Of a DNA stretch of 25,776 nucleotides, positions 1-6,581 are shown one piece after another. A model generated the notes under the pieces. The model was not told the DNA's origin. It did not search any database and was given only the letters and a program-made list of their open reading frames with translations. A program made the translations under genes and the position numbers. The stretch is from Chara braunii (Eukaryota; Streptophyta; Charophyceae; Charales; Characeae). Location: assembly GCA_003427395.1 (NCBI GenBank), contig BFEA01000557.1, positions 741,481-767,256 on the forward strand, read 5' to 3'. Position 1 is the stretch's first letter. Each line of letters opens with the position of its first letter.

Positions 1-14
1 GGAGAAGAGAGAAA

Positions 15-47
<33 letters not shown>

Positions 48-80
48 GAGGGGGGAGGAGGAGGAGGGAAAAGCAGGAGA
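1..80. repeat. GA-rich low-complexity tract
   Basis: Almost pure purine sequence: (GA)n at about 19-40 followed by GGA/GAGG repeats. It is a simple microsatellite with no coding or RNA feature. Confidence 0.9.
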
Positions 81-139
81 CAGGAACGGAACAGGAGGGT
101 TTGGAGCGGAGCACAAAGCAGCGAGGTGGAAGGAAGAAC

Positions 140-540
140 AGATCACCAACCAAACTTATCGCCAAAATCTGTGCCGACCTCCTCAGCGATGATCGATCCC
201 CCCTCTGCAATTCCGATCACCTCCCGATATCTATTGGGGGCTGTGTCTAATCCACGACGGCCTGGCTTGACCGTTATAACCCCTCCACCTGGGCCTTCTC
301 CAACTATAGCCCCATTTTCTATCCGATTAACTTTGATGACTGTCCGTACTCGCTTACCCACATTGCTTTTCAGCAGGTCGCAATTAACGAAGGCCGCAAG
401 GGTATCCATAGAAACCAAAAAACTATGCCACGGACTTTCCAATTCGGGAAACACCGACAGCTTTCAGACCTGCAACCCTGCTAGGTCCAAAGATCTCCCA
501 CTCTGCAACAACTCCAAAAACTTGTTCCCCACAATTTTAT
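140..540 (-). pseudogene. Unrecognised coding remnant, possibly retroelement ORF1-like
   Basis: One minus-strand frame stays open from about 540 down to a TGA at 140-142, apart from a single in-frame TGA near 462-464. The part after that TGA (about 103 residues, using GTG at 454 as its first codon) looks like a real globular protein: a leucine-rich lead (FLELLQSGRSLDLAGLQV), an aromatic PELESPWHSFLVSMDTL stretch, a basic KSNVGKRVRTVIKVNR strand, and a glycine-rich turn GEGPGGGVITVKPGRRG. The pattern of Trp-containing lead, then VGKRV...IKV, loosely recalls the ORF1/gag-like proteins of plant LINEs, but I cannot assign a family. The overlapping plus-strand frame is rich in S/P/T and looks like a shadow. 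There is no start context and no visible splice partner. Confidence 0.3.
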
Positions 541-595
541 AAACACACACACACAAAACGGAAATACATACAGACACAAAAAGGTGAGTCAGGGG

Positions 596-800
596 AAAAA
601 AAAAAAAAAAAAGGTCAAGTCAGAAAGACTGAATACTCTCCTTCACAACGCAGCGCTTACGTAAAAAGCGACGTTAACCAGCAAAAAGAAGAGAGAAAAA
701 ATAAAACGCACAGCAGAAAACAACAAGAAGAACATAGCCCAAAAAAAAAAAAAAAAAAAAAAAAAACACGCAGTAGAAAACAACAAGAACAACAAGAAGA
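596..800 (+). repeat. A-runs within a short direct repeat
   Basis: A17 at 596-612 and A26 at 741-766. The second run is bracketed by two similar segments (about 709-733 and 767-793) that share GCAG(C/T)AGAAAACAACAAGAA-like sequence. This could be a slipped tandem duplication or the tail and target duplication of a very small retroposon; no body is visible. Confidence 0.5.
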
Positions 801-1356
801 AAGTCCTACTGCGAGTTTGCCCTAAGATGTCTAGTTCGAACTACCGTCGGGTCCAGGTGCATTCGAACGAGTCCAACATTTCAAATGCATAGATACAAGA
901 AAGCGCCCAATTGCATGGACAGTACTGTGTGGTGAGTGGAGCGAGCCCCAATTGGCTGCTATTTAGTTGTCTACCCGACTGATTCAGGCAACAATACCCG
1001 CCCCATAGTCGGGATCCCGACCATAACCGCCCAATCAAAATTCAGAAGCTTATTCGGTCTGGGCAGGAAAGGAAAGTCTAAAGTTCTTTCAAATCTTCTA
1101 CACGCAATCCGACTGATGATGTCAGTGTGCGACCAGAACCCTTTTCAACACAGGCACCCAGCATCAAGAATTATGACGAGGCTTCCTCACTGTAAGCCAC
1201 ATGACCAATCAAATTGAGGTAGGTTGGGCTTTCCAAACACACGTAGGACCTCTTCTTCCCCCATTCGCTTTCCTCCACTATCCACATCTGCATGCACACA
1301 TCACCTACTTTGTGATCTGCACTGGGTTCAACGAGGAGAAGGGGTGCGCGGGAGTG

Positions 1357-1357
<1 letters not shown>
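613..1357. other. No gene recognised
   Basis: Apart from the A-runs, this stretch holds only short open frames with no recognisable domain. A perfect 14-bp palindrome with a central GGATCC lies at 1008-1021. No RNA gene or promoter can be supported. Confidence 0.5.
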
Positions 1358-1426
<69 letters not shown>

Positions 1427-1475
1427 GAGTGAACACACACACAGAGAAACACACACACACACACACACACACACA
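1358..1475. repeat. Compound (AC)n microsatellite
   Basis: Uninterrupted AC dinucleotides at 1358-1424, then a GGGAGTGAACACAC block that duplicates the sequence just before the array, then further AC runs to 1475. Internal duplication plus slippage explains the structure. The poly-TH and poly-CV frames across it are not genes. Confidence 0.95.
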
Positions 1476-1737
1476 AAGGATCGATGCGGCTAGGGTCGGG
1501 ACCGTACTAGCGGTCATGCCATTGGGTGTCCATGGCTGAGTGAGTGTCTAGAGTGGGTTTTATGACTGTGCCAGATTAGTTTCTCAGACTTACTGCCGTT
1601 CTCGTCAGGGGTTTAGACCAACAGTCTGCTCGGATTGCAAGGTTGGTGTGAGTAGAGTCGACCACTTTTCTCTCTTTGGGGTATCGCTAACTCTGCGCCA
1701 TGTCGTGACTCCTTATCCATCAGTCAAATCCATCCTC

Positions 1738-1798
1738 GGCAGACTTTTGGGGTTCAACCTCCTGATCAGTCGGTGAAAATCCTACGAAACAGTCTGCC
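1738..1798 (+). ncRNA. Decayed type III hammerhead ribozyme, copy 1
   Basis: All three helices can be drawn. Stem III pairs 1738-1747 with 1789-1798 (one mismatch in ten). Stem I is a small hairpin, GGGG 1749-1752 with CCTC 1758-1761. The core CTGATCA is at 1762-1768. Stem II pairs 1769-1773 with 1781-1785 around a 7-nt loop, and the second core strand GAAA is at 1786-1789. Helices I and II are closed and III is open, which is the type III topology. The core has C where the invariant G8 should be, and the cleavage triplet reads TTT, so self-cleavage is not expected. Confidence 0.7.
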
Positions 1799-1836
1799 GC
1801 AGTCATGCTTTTTTTTTTGAGTGTATAGCGAATATG

Positions 1837-1839
<3 letters not shown>

Positions 1840-1904
<65 letters not shown>
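1840..1904. repeat. (CA)n microsatellite inside the hammerhead repeat
   Basis: Thirty-two or so CA dinucleotides between the two repeat copies. It seems to have grown from a short AACACAC motif still seen in copy 2 at about 2160. Confidence 0.95.
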
Positions 1905-1906
<2 letters not shown>

Positions 1907-2047
1907 CTGCAATTCTTGTCAGGGGTTCGGAGCGACGGTCTGCTAGAATTGCAGGGTTGGTGTGAGTAAAGTCGACCACCTTTCTCAGGGGTATCATTAA
2001 CTCTCGGCAACGTGGTGAGTCCTTATCCATCAGTCAAATGCACCCTG

Positions 2048-2124
2048 GGCAGACTGTCTGTCTGTCGGGGTTCAACCTCCTGACTGACTGATGAGTCGGT
2101 GAAAGTCCGACGTAACAGTCGGGC
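2048..2124 (+). ncRNA. Decayed type III hammerhead ribozyme, copy 2
   Basis: Same layout as copy 1. Stem III pairs 2048-2057 with 2115-2124 (eight of ten pairs). Stem I is GGGG 2067-2070 with CCTC 2076-2079. The core CTGATGA (2088-2094) is intact. Stem II is a perfect 5-bp helix, 2095-2099 with 2107-2111, around the loop TGAAAGT. The second core strand is GTAA (2112-2115) instead of GAAA. Two 8-nt expansions disturb the junction: TGTC is present three times (2055-2066) and CTGA three times (2080-2091). The defects differ from those of copy 1, so between them the two copies preserve every conserved core position. Confidence 0.7.
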
Positions 2125-2251
2125 ACAGTAATGCTTTTTCTTGCAGAGTTTGTGTATGGAACACACAACACACATTCACAACCAGACTCCGACGCACAAC
2201 TCAACTGATACAATGAACGGACGCTCGGAGAAGAGTACCAGCAGCAACTCA

Positions 2252-2323
2252 ATGTCGAACTCACAGTCATATAGGATCTGAAATAATATTGTATCAGATC
2301 CTATATGACTGTGAGTTCGACAT
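2252..2323. repeat. Perfect 30-bp inverted repeat (hairpin)
   Basis: Arms 2252-2281 and 2294-2323 are exact reverse complements over 30 bp with a 12-nt AT-rich loop. A second, 10-bp inverted repeat (2325-2334 with 2385-2394) follows in very AT-rich DNA. A foldback or MITE remnant or a recent inverted duplication would fit. It is too long to be a chance dyad. Confidence 0.85.
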
Positions 2324-2394
2324 AATAAAGATCATATACATCAATATAATTATATAATAATACTTACTTATTTGTGTAATATTGTGATCTTTAT

Positions 2395-2642
2395 ACTATT
2401 TATATATTTAGTATATATATTTGTCACGGTGATGTGCATGACCATTATGCGCCGGACCAGCCTAACGGCTAAGCAGATCTCAGGGGTATGTCATGAATAA
2501 CAAGTCAGTAGACTCAGTACGAGAGGGGTACCTACGGTCAATCTCTCTTAAGGGCCAGAAATGCAGGACGTTCTGGTATCAAGGACATGCCAGAAATATA
2601 GGTGTCTGGTACTCAGAATGAGGTCTGGGACGACTGTACTTG
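2395..2642. other. AT-rich to mixed spacer, no gene
   Basis: AT-rich start, then mixed-composition sequence with imperfect short repeats (CTCAG, GTACTCAG, GGTCTGG). Nothing codes convincingly. Confidence 0.4.
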
Positions 2643-2735
2643 AACAGGATCTGTTCTGTAGGTCGTAAACAGGATCTGTTCTGTAGGTCGTAAACAGGAT
2701 CTGTTCTGTAGGTCGTAAACAGGATGTAGGTCGTA
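2643..2735. repeat. 25-bp minisatellite, 3.7 copies
   Basis: Units at 2643-2667, 2668-2692 and 2693-2717 are identical. A fourth copy (2718-2735) lacks the middle TCTGTTC. Each unit holds the small dyad ACAG-GAT-CTGT. Perfect identity suggests recent expansion. Confidence 0.9.
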
Positions 2736-2871
2736 CACTCTTCTGTATCTAAGAATACAGATGACTCAGACTCGTCAAACCTGGATGATGAGAGGAGGCT
2801 TCTACTGCTGAGCGCGAATGCTAGGGGGGTGGGAGCTTTGGCTTGCGCCCACCATCGATGAACGCACCCTG

Positions 2872-2940
2872 TGGCCTTGGCTGAGGGGTAGTGCGGTGGG
2901 ACCGCTCTTACGGGAATGAGGTCTAGGGATCGAGCCCTTC
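2872..2940 (+). mobile_element. tRNA-derived SINE head (A and B box)
   Basis: TGGCTGAGGGGTAG at 2878-2891 matches a tRNA D-arm / pol III A box, and GGATCGAGCCC at 2927-2937 matches a B box (one difference from GGTTCGANNCC), about 49 bp apart, as in tRNAs. A small stem with CCG...CGG arms lies between them. The acceptor stem does not pair, so this is a SINE head or tRNA pseudogene and not a working tRNA. The string GGGATCGAGCCCTTCA recurs at about 3228-3243 without an A box. Confidence 0.4.
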
Positions 2941-3033
2941 ACAGATCCGTCACATACTTTACAACACGCACACAACGTCATCCACGCGCAATCATACGCA
3001 CCGCAATGTGGCAGCGCAAATGTGAGCATCATC

Positions 3034-3154
3034 GGGCCTCGCGCACTACTCTTGAAAGGTGCAAAACGAGAGTGAATCTTCCGCTAGAACATGGAAAGAT
3101 ACAGCGACATTATTTTTGTCTTTAGTGCATTTCAAGAGTAGTGCAGCGAGGCCC
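3034..3154. mobile_element. GGGCCT MITE, copy A (121 bp)
   Basis: TIRs of about 30 bp: the left end begins GGGCCTCGCGCACTACTC and the right end is the near-complement ending GAGGCCC. The element is flanked by an exact ATC duplication (3031-3033 and 3155-3157). The interior GTGCAAAACGAGAGTGAAT...AAAGATACAGCGACAT is shared with copies at 4156-4286, 6178-6299 and 7320-7442. It has no coding capacity and would need transposase from elsewhere. Confidence 0.85.
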
Positions 3155-3254
3155 ATCCACTCTCCAGATCCACGTGCAAGGATGCATGTGTAAAAGCTTG
3201 GATGATGCTCGTAAAATGGATGATGCAGGGATCGAGCCCTTCAAATTGCGCGTC

Positions 3255-4120
3255 CAATTCCCCTGTGCAATGCCCTTTCCTAGTTTCCCGCCATTTCGAG
3301 CTTGCTAATACTCTTTTGATGTGCCTGCCATTCACCATCCCTGGCACGTCTTCTAGTTCTCGAATGTCCCCTACTACTTTCCCGCTTCTTTCAGCTCCTC
3401 AGTGTCCTATTATTCCCCCCCTGTGCAATGTCCTCCTCCAGTTTGCCGCCATTTCGAGCTTGATAATACTTTCGACGTGCCTCCTCTAGTTTCCCGCCAT
3501 TTCGAGCTTGCTGATACTTTCGACGTGCCTGCCGTTTGCTCTCGAAGTCATCTCCACTTCTACTTTCCCGCTTCTTTCAGGTCCTCAGTGTCCTATTATT
3601 CCCCCCCTGTGCAATGTCCTCCTCTAGTTTCCCGCCATTTCGAGCTTGCTACTACTTTCGATGTGCCTGCCATTCGATATATCCCTGACACGTCTTCTTG
3701 TTCTTCCTCTCTCGAAGTCATGCCCACTTCTACTTTCCCGCTTCCTTCAGCTCCTCAGTGTCCTATTATTCCCCCCCTGTGCAATGTCCTCCTCTAGTTT
3801 CCCGCCATTTCGAGCTTGATAATACTTTCGACGTGCCTCCTCCTCTAGTTTCCCGCCATTTCGAACTTGCTAATACTTTCGACGTGCCTGCCATTCGCTC
3901 TCGAAGTCATGTCCACTTCTACTTTCCCGCTTCTTTCAGCTCCTCAGTGTCCTATTATTCCCCCCCTGTGCAATGTCCTTCTCTAGTTTCCCGCCATTTC
4001 GAGCTTGCCTTCTCTAGTTTCCCGCCATTTCGAGCTTGCTAATACTTTCGACGTGCCTGCCATTCGCTCTCGAATTCATGTCCACTTCTACTTTCCCGCT
4101 TCCTTCAGCTCCTCTCAAGC
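3255..4120. repeat. Tandem array of ~160-190-bp units
   Basis: The string CTGTGCAATG recurs at 3263, 3421, 3607, 3777 and 3966, giving five diverged units of 158-189 bp. Each unit carries TTTCCCGCCATTTCGAGCTTG, split here as TTTCCCGCC plus ATTTCGAGCTTG, then CTTTCGACGTGCCTGCC, CACTTCTACTTTCCCGCTT and CTCAGTGTCCTATTATTCC. Units at 3777 and 3966 contain a partial internal duplication of the CTAGTTTCCCGCC segment. Repetitive plus-strand open frames here arise from the array and are not genes. Confidence 0.9.
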
Positions 4121-4155
4121 TGTCCTCTGGATCCGTTACCAGGAACTGCGCCTAG

Positions 4156-4286
4156 TGGCCTCGCTCCACTACTGACCACATTCACAAAAGACAAATACAG
4201 CAATAGGGACCTGTATCTTCCTCTTTTCTAGCAGAAGATTCGTTCTCGTTTTTTGCACATTTGGTGTTAGTAGTGGAACGAGGCCC
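4156..4286. mobile_element. GGGCCT MITE, copy C (inverted)
   Basis: Right end CGAGGCCC and left end TGGCCTCGCTCCACTACT are inverted repeats. The interior, read on the minus strand, matches the copy at 3034-3154 (GTGCAAAAAACGAGAACGAATCTTC..., split here as GTGCAAAA and CGAGAACGAATCTTC). It is more diverged, and no 3-bp duplication remains (TAG on the left, TGT on the right). Confidence 0.75.
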
Positions 4287-4915
4287 TGTGGCAAGGATCG
4301 ACCCTCCGGGCATACCCAAACTAACACTGTTCTGAGAGTATCTGACCGCAATGACGTCCAGAGATGAGTACAGAAAGTCCTAGTGCGAGTATGCCCTCAG
4401 GATTTCCCCTTTCTTTCTGTCCTGTCAGAGAATGCAATGAGCCATGAGAGGTCTCATCGCGTCGGCGAAATCCGAGTGGTGACTTCGAGACATGAAACTC
4501 AGAAGCCCCTCATTGTTACCTTTCCCTCCCGCCACTTCCTGTTCACTGTTTCCCCTGTGTGCACTCCCTCTCCTCCCCTACTCTACCTTCCCTGCTCGTC
4601 TCTGCATCTCTCCCCTCCTCTCACACTCACTCTGCCCTCCTGCACTCCCTCGCCCTCAATATGACATGTGCATTTTCCGTCCTCACTCTGCCGCTTTCTC
4701 TCCCCTGCTATCAATCTCTTTCTCTCCTCATATGCAGGGCTGTTGGACAAGTAGGTGGTGAGGGTAAGGAGAATAGGGTATAAATTCAGAGACAGTGGCT
4801 GAAATGATTACCTGAGCAGTGAGGTAGAAGGGTAATCGCGACAATGGTCGCATGCCATGGACAGGACGTGTATGCTGCCAAAGTAAAACCTCGCACGTGT
4901 TGTCTAATATTGCAA

Positions 4916-4918
<3 letters not shown>
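4287..4918. other. Pyrimidine-rich spacer, no gene
   Basis: From about 4500 to 4740 the plus strand is dominated by CTC/CCT low complexity, and the open frames over it are compositional. No domain, splice pattern or RNA gene is visible. Confidence 0.5.
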
Positions 4919-4968
<50 letters not shown>

Positions 4969-4969
4969 N

Positions 4970-5043
<74 letters not shown>

Positions 5044-5090
5044 CGCTCGCTCGCTCTCGCTCTCCCTCGCTCTCCCTCGCTCTCCCTTTG
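4919..5090. repeat. (CT)n microsatellite with an unresolved base
   Basis: About 120 bp of TC/CT repeats (4919-5040), then CTCG and CTCC variants to about 5088. The only ambiguous base in the window, N, is at 4969 inside the array, so its length in the assembly is unreliable. Confidence 0.95.
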
Positions 5091-5199
5091 AGCATACCAA
5101 TCGGGCAAACTTCCTCCTGCGAAAAGCAAACCAGAAATACAACTCCCAGGTTTATGGTCAAGACGAAGAAGAAACGCACGAAAAGTAGAGTTACTTACG

Positions 5200-5560
5200 C
5201 ACAGCTGGGCGCTGTTCTGCTCGCCAGGCTTTGTGGGCGGATGGCCGATATGGCTTTCCGTGGACGGTGGTGGAAGGGGGCTACGCCGGTCGCGGCAGGA
5301 GCTGTGGAGCTGGGGCATCGGGCTATGGTCCTCGCGGCAAGGGGGCGAGGGGGGATCGGAGAGGGGCGAAAGGGGGGGGACTACAGCGCTGGTTGCAGGC
5401 GGCTGTGGCGCTGGTGGCAGCGGCTATGGCGGGACAATGCCGCTCGACGAAGGGTTTGGCTCTGGTGATCGTCGTCAATGCCCGTGTGCGCGTAAGGGGC
5501 CGATTCCGCCTGAGCAGGCGCGGCACTTTTAGGGAATTTTCGGGATCCCACTTCTTTCCC
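5200..5560 (+). other. GC-rich, Gly/Arg/Ala-rich open frames, status unclear
   Basis: Composition changes abruptly to high GC. Two plus-strand frames are open and glycine-rich (for example GYAGRGRSCGAGASGYG in the frame 5231-6154, and GGCGAGGSGYGG in the frame 5233-5532), as if one glycine-rich coding exon had suffered a frameshift. The long 307-residue frame runs on through transposon sequence and a poly-A run and cannot be a single real protein. It could be a fragment of a glycine-rich RNA-binding-type protein or simply GGN-rich DNA. Confidence 0.25.
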
Positions 5561-5736
5561 GGCGATGCGGAGGCGCCCCTCTTTTTTCGAGGAGGTCGAA
5601 ACATCTCGGGGCGTGGCATGCGGGGCGCATTTGGCGGCGAGGCTGTTCTTCCGAAACCCAAAAGACACCAACCCCGTACCCTTCCCCGAAAAATAAGGAG
5701 TTGTATTTTTTTTTGTTTTTTGTTTCTTGTTTCTTG

Positions 5737-6170
5737 GGGTCTGATCCCACCACTACACTACGACTGTAGTCGCCAAAAAGCACTACAAAGATGTCAGCGG
5801 CCGTGGCGGGACCAAAAAGAAAAATTGGATCCCACCAGGGCGACTTCTTTCGGTGCTTTTCCTGAATTCCTGAACCCGCGACGGTTCTTTGTGGGCTGTT
5901 GCAGAGGGCAGCCAATCGAAATGCTGCAAACGGATGATAGACAAAAAAAAAAAAAAAAAAAAATGCTCCCTCTTTTTCGCTGCAGAGATGCCCTCATGGC
6001 CTACACAAAATTTGTAGCAACTCCGCTTGCACCATTCGCGGAGGTGCTGCCACGACACATACAAACGGAAGTATGGCAAAATATTTCGGCGGCTGCGACG
6101 AAGTCGGAAAGTGGTGGGATCCGCAAACTACAGTGTAACTGGGCTGTAGTGTAGTAGTGGGATCAGGCCC
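5737..6170. mobile_element. GGG(T/C)CT TIR element, 434 bp
   Basis: TIRs of 25 bp with two mismatches: left GGGTCTGATCCCACCACTAC, right complement GGGCCTGATCCCACTACTAC. There is an exact 3-bp TTG duplication at 5734-5736 and 6171-6173. The interior repeats short pieces of the ends (CGACTGTAGTCG, GGTGGGATCC) and contains an A20-like run (about 5942-5962). No transposase is encoded. The termini and duplication size match the other GGGCCT elements in the window. Confidence 0.8.
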
Positions 6171-6177
6171 TTGGAGA

Positions 6178-6299
6178 TGTCCGCGCTGCACTACTCTTGA
6201 AAGGTGCAAAACGAGAGTGAATCTTCCGCTAGAACATGGAAAGATACAGCGACATGATTTTTGGCTTTTGTGCATTTCAAGAGTAGTGCAGCGAGGCCC
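6178..6299. mobile_element. GGGCCT MITE, copy B
   Basis: From GCTGCACTACTCTTGAAAGG through to GAGTAGTGCAGCGAGGCCC it is nearly identical to the copy at 3034-3154, in the same orientation. The outermost 6 bp of the left end are degraded, and it nearly abuts the 434-bp element, so no clean duplication can be read. LINE 1 sequence starts immediately to its right. Confidence 0.8.
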
Positions 6300-6302
6300 A
6301 TC

Positions 6303-6581
6303 GTCTTGGAATGTCGCTTCTCCACTTCAGCGGTTCTGATAAACGGTCATTTGTCGCCTGGGTAATAACCAAGGCTGCCCACTAGCCCTTCTTGTCGTCG
6401 TGTTGCAACTTGAAGGATTCTGTGCCTGGGTAATAGCCATTTATACCTTCTCCACTTCAGCGGGGTGATTTGTCAGAGCAAGAAATGTATACCTTCTCCA
6501 CTTCAGCGGGGTCATTTGTCAGATTCTTTCTTGCTCTAGAGGTAGCTATGCGAAGGTTGTCCACTAGCCCCTCTTGTCTTC
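6303..6581 (+). pseudogene. LINE 1 RT palm fragment with internal duplication
   Basis: The segment just before the transposon reads EGCPLAPLVF in frame, the RT block usually written (R)QGCPLAPLLF, preceded by a YTFSTSAGSFV-like stretch. A second copy of the same block, QGCPLALLVVVLQLE, sits at about 6369-6414. CTTCTCCACTTCAGCGG occurs three times (from 6317, 6447 and 6493), giving a duplication of about 130 bp and another of 46 bp. The last codon before the transposon (TTC, 6579-6581) is the duplicated target. Confidence 0.65.

Larger units (their letters stand above)
1593..2170 (+). repeat. Tandem dimer of a ~314-bp hammerhead-bearing repeat
   Basis: Two diverged copies in direct orientation. 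Copy 1 starts near 1593 and copy 2 near 1907. They share GTCAGGGGTT, GGTTGGTGTGAGTA, AGTCGACCACC/TTTCTC, CTTATCCATCAGTCAAAT, a hammerhead ribozyme, and then CAGT(C/A)ATGCTTTTT. The offset is 314 bp upstream and 326 bp after the ribozyme, because copy 2 carries tetranucleotide expansions. Copy 1 ends in a (CA)n array (1840-1904); copy 2 shows the unexpanded form at about 2160-2178. Known relatives in arrangement are plant retrozymes (small non-autonomous LTR elements with type III hammerheads) and tandem metazoan retrozymes. No primer-binding site or target duplication was found. Confidence 0.65.

Noticed and set aside
1171-2030. Long poly-TH / poly-CV open frames over the CA arrays
   Set aside because: They are translations of dinucleotide repeats in any frame and have no independent coding signal.
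3202-4042. Repetitive 95-131-residue proteins (SRHFELANTFDVPA repeats)
   Set aside because: They follow the tandem DNA units and break whenever unit length is not a multiple of three; no start or domain evidence.
802-4400. Shared 22-nt string AGTCCTA(C/G)TGCGAGT(T/A)TGCC at about 802 and 4376
   Set aside because: Too short and isolated to define a repeat family; possibly an element end but no partner seen.
4728-5318. RERE/SLSL-repeat proteins across the CT array
   Set aside because: They come from the (CT)n microsatellite and include an unresolved base.
5231-6154. 307-residue plus-strand protein
   Set aside because: It crosses the left end of a TIR element, two homopolymer runs and a sharp composition change, so it cannot be one gene.
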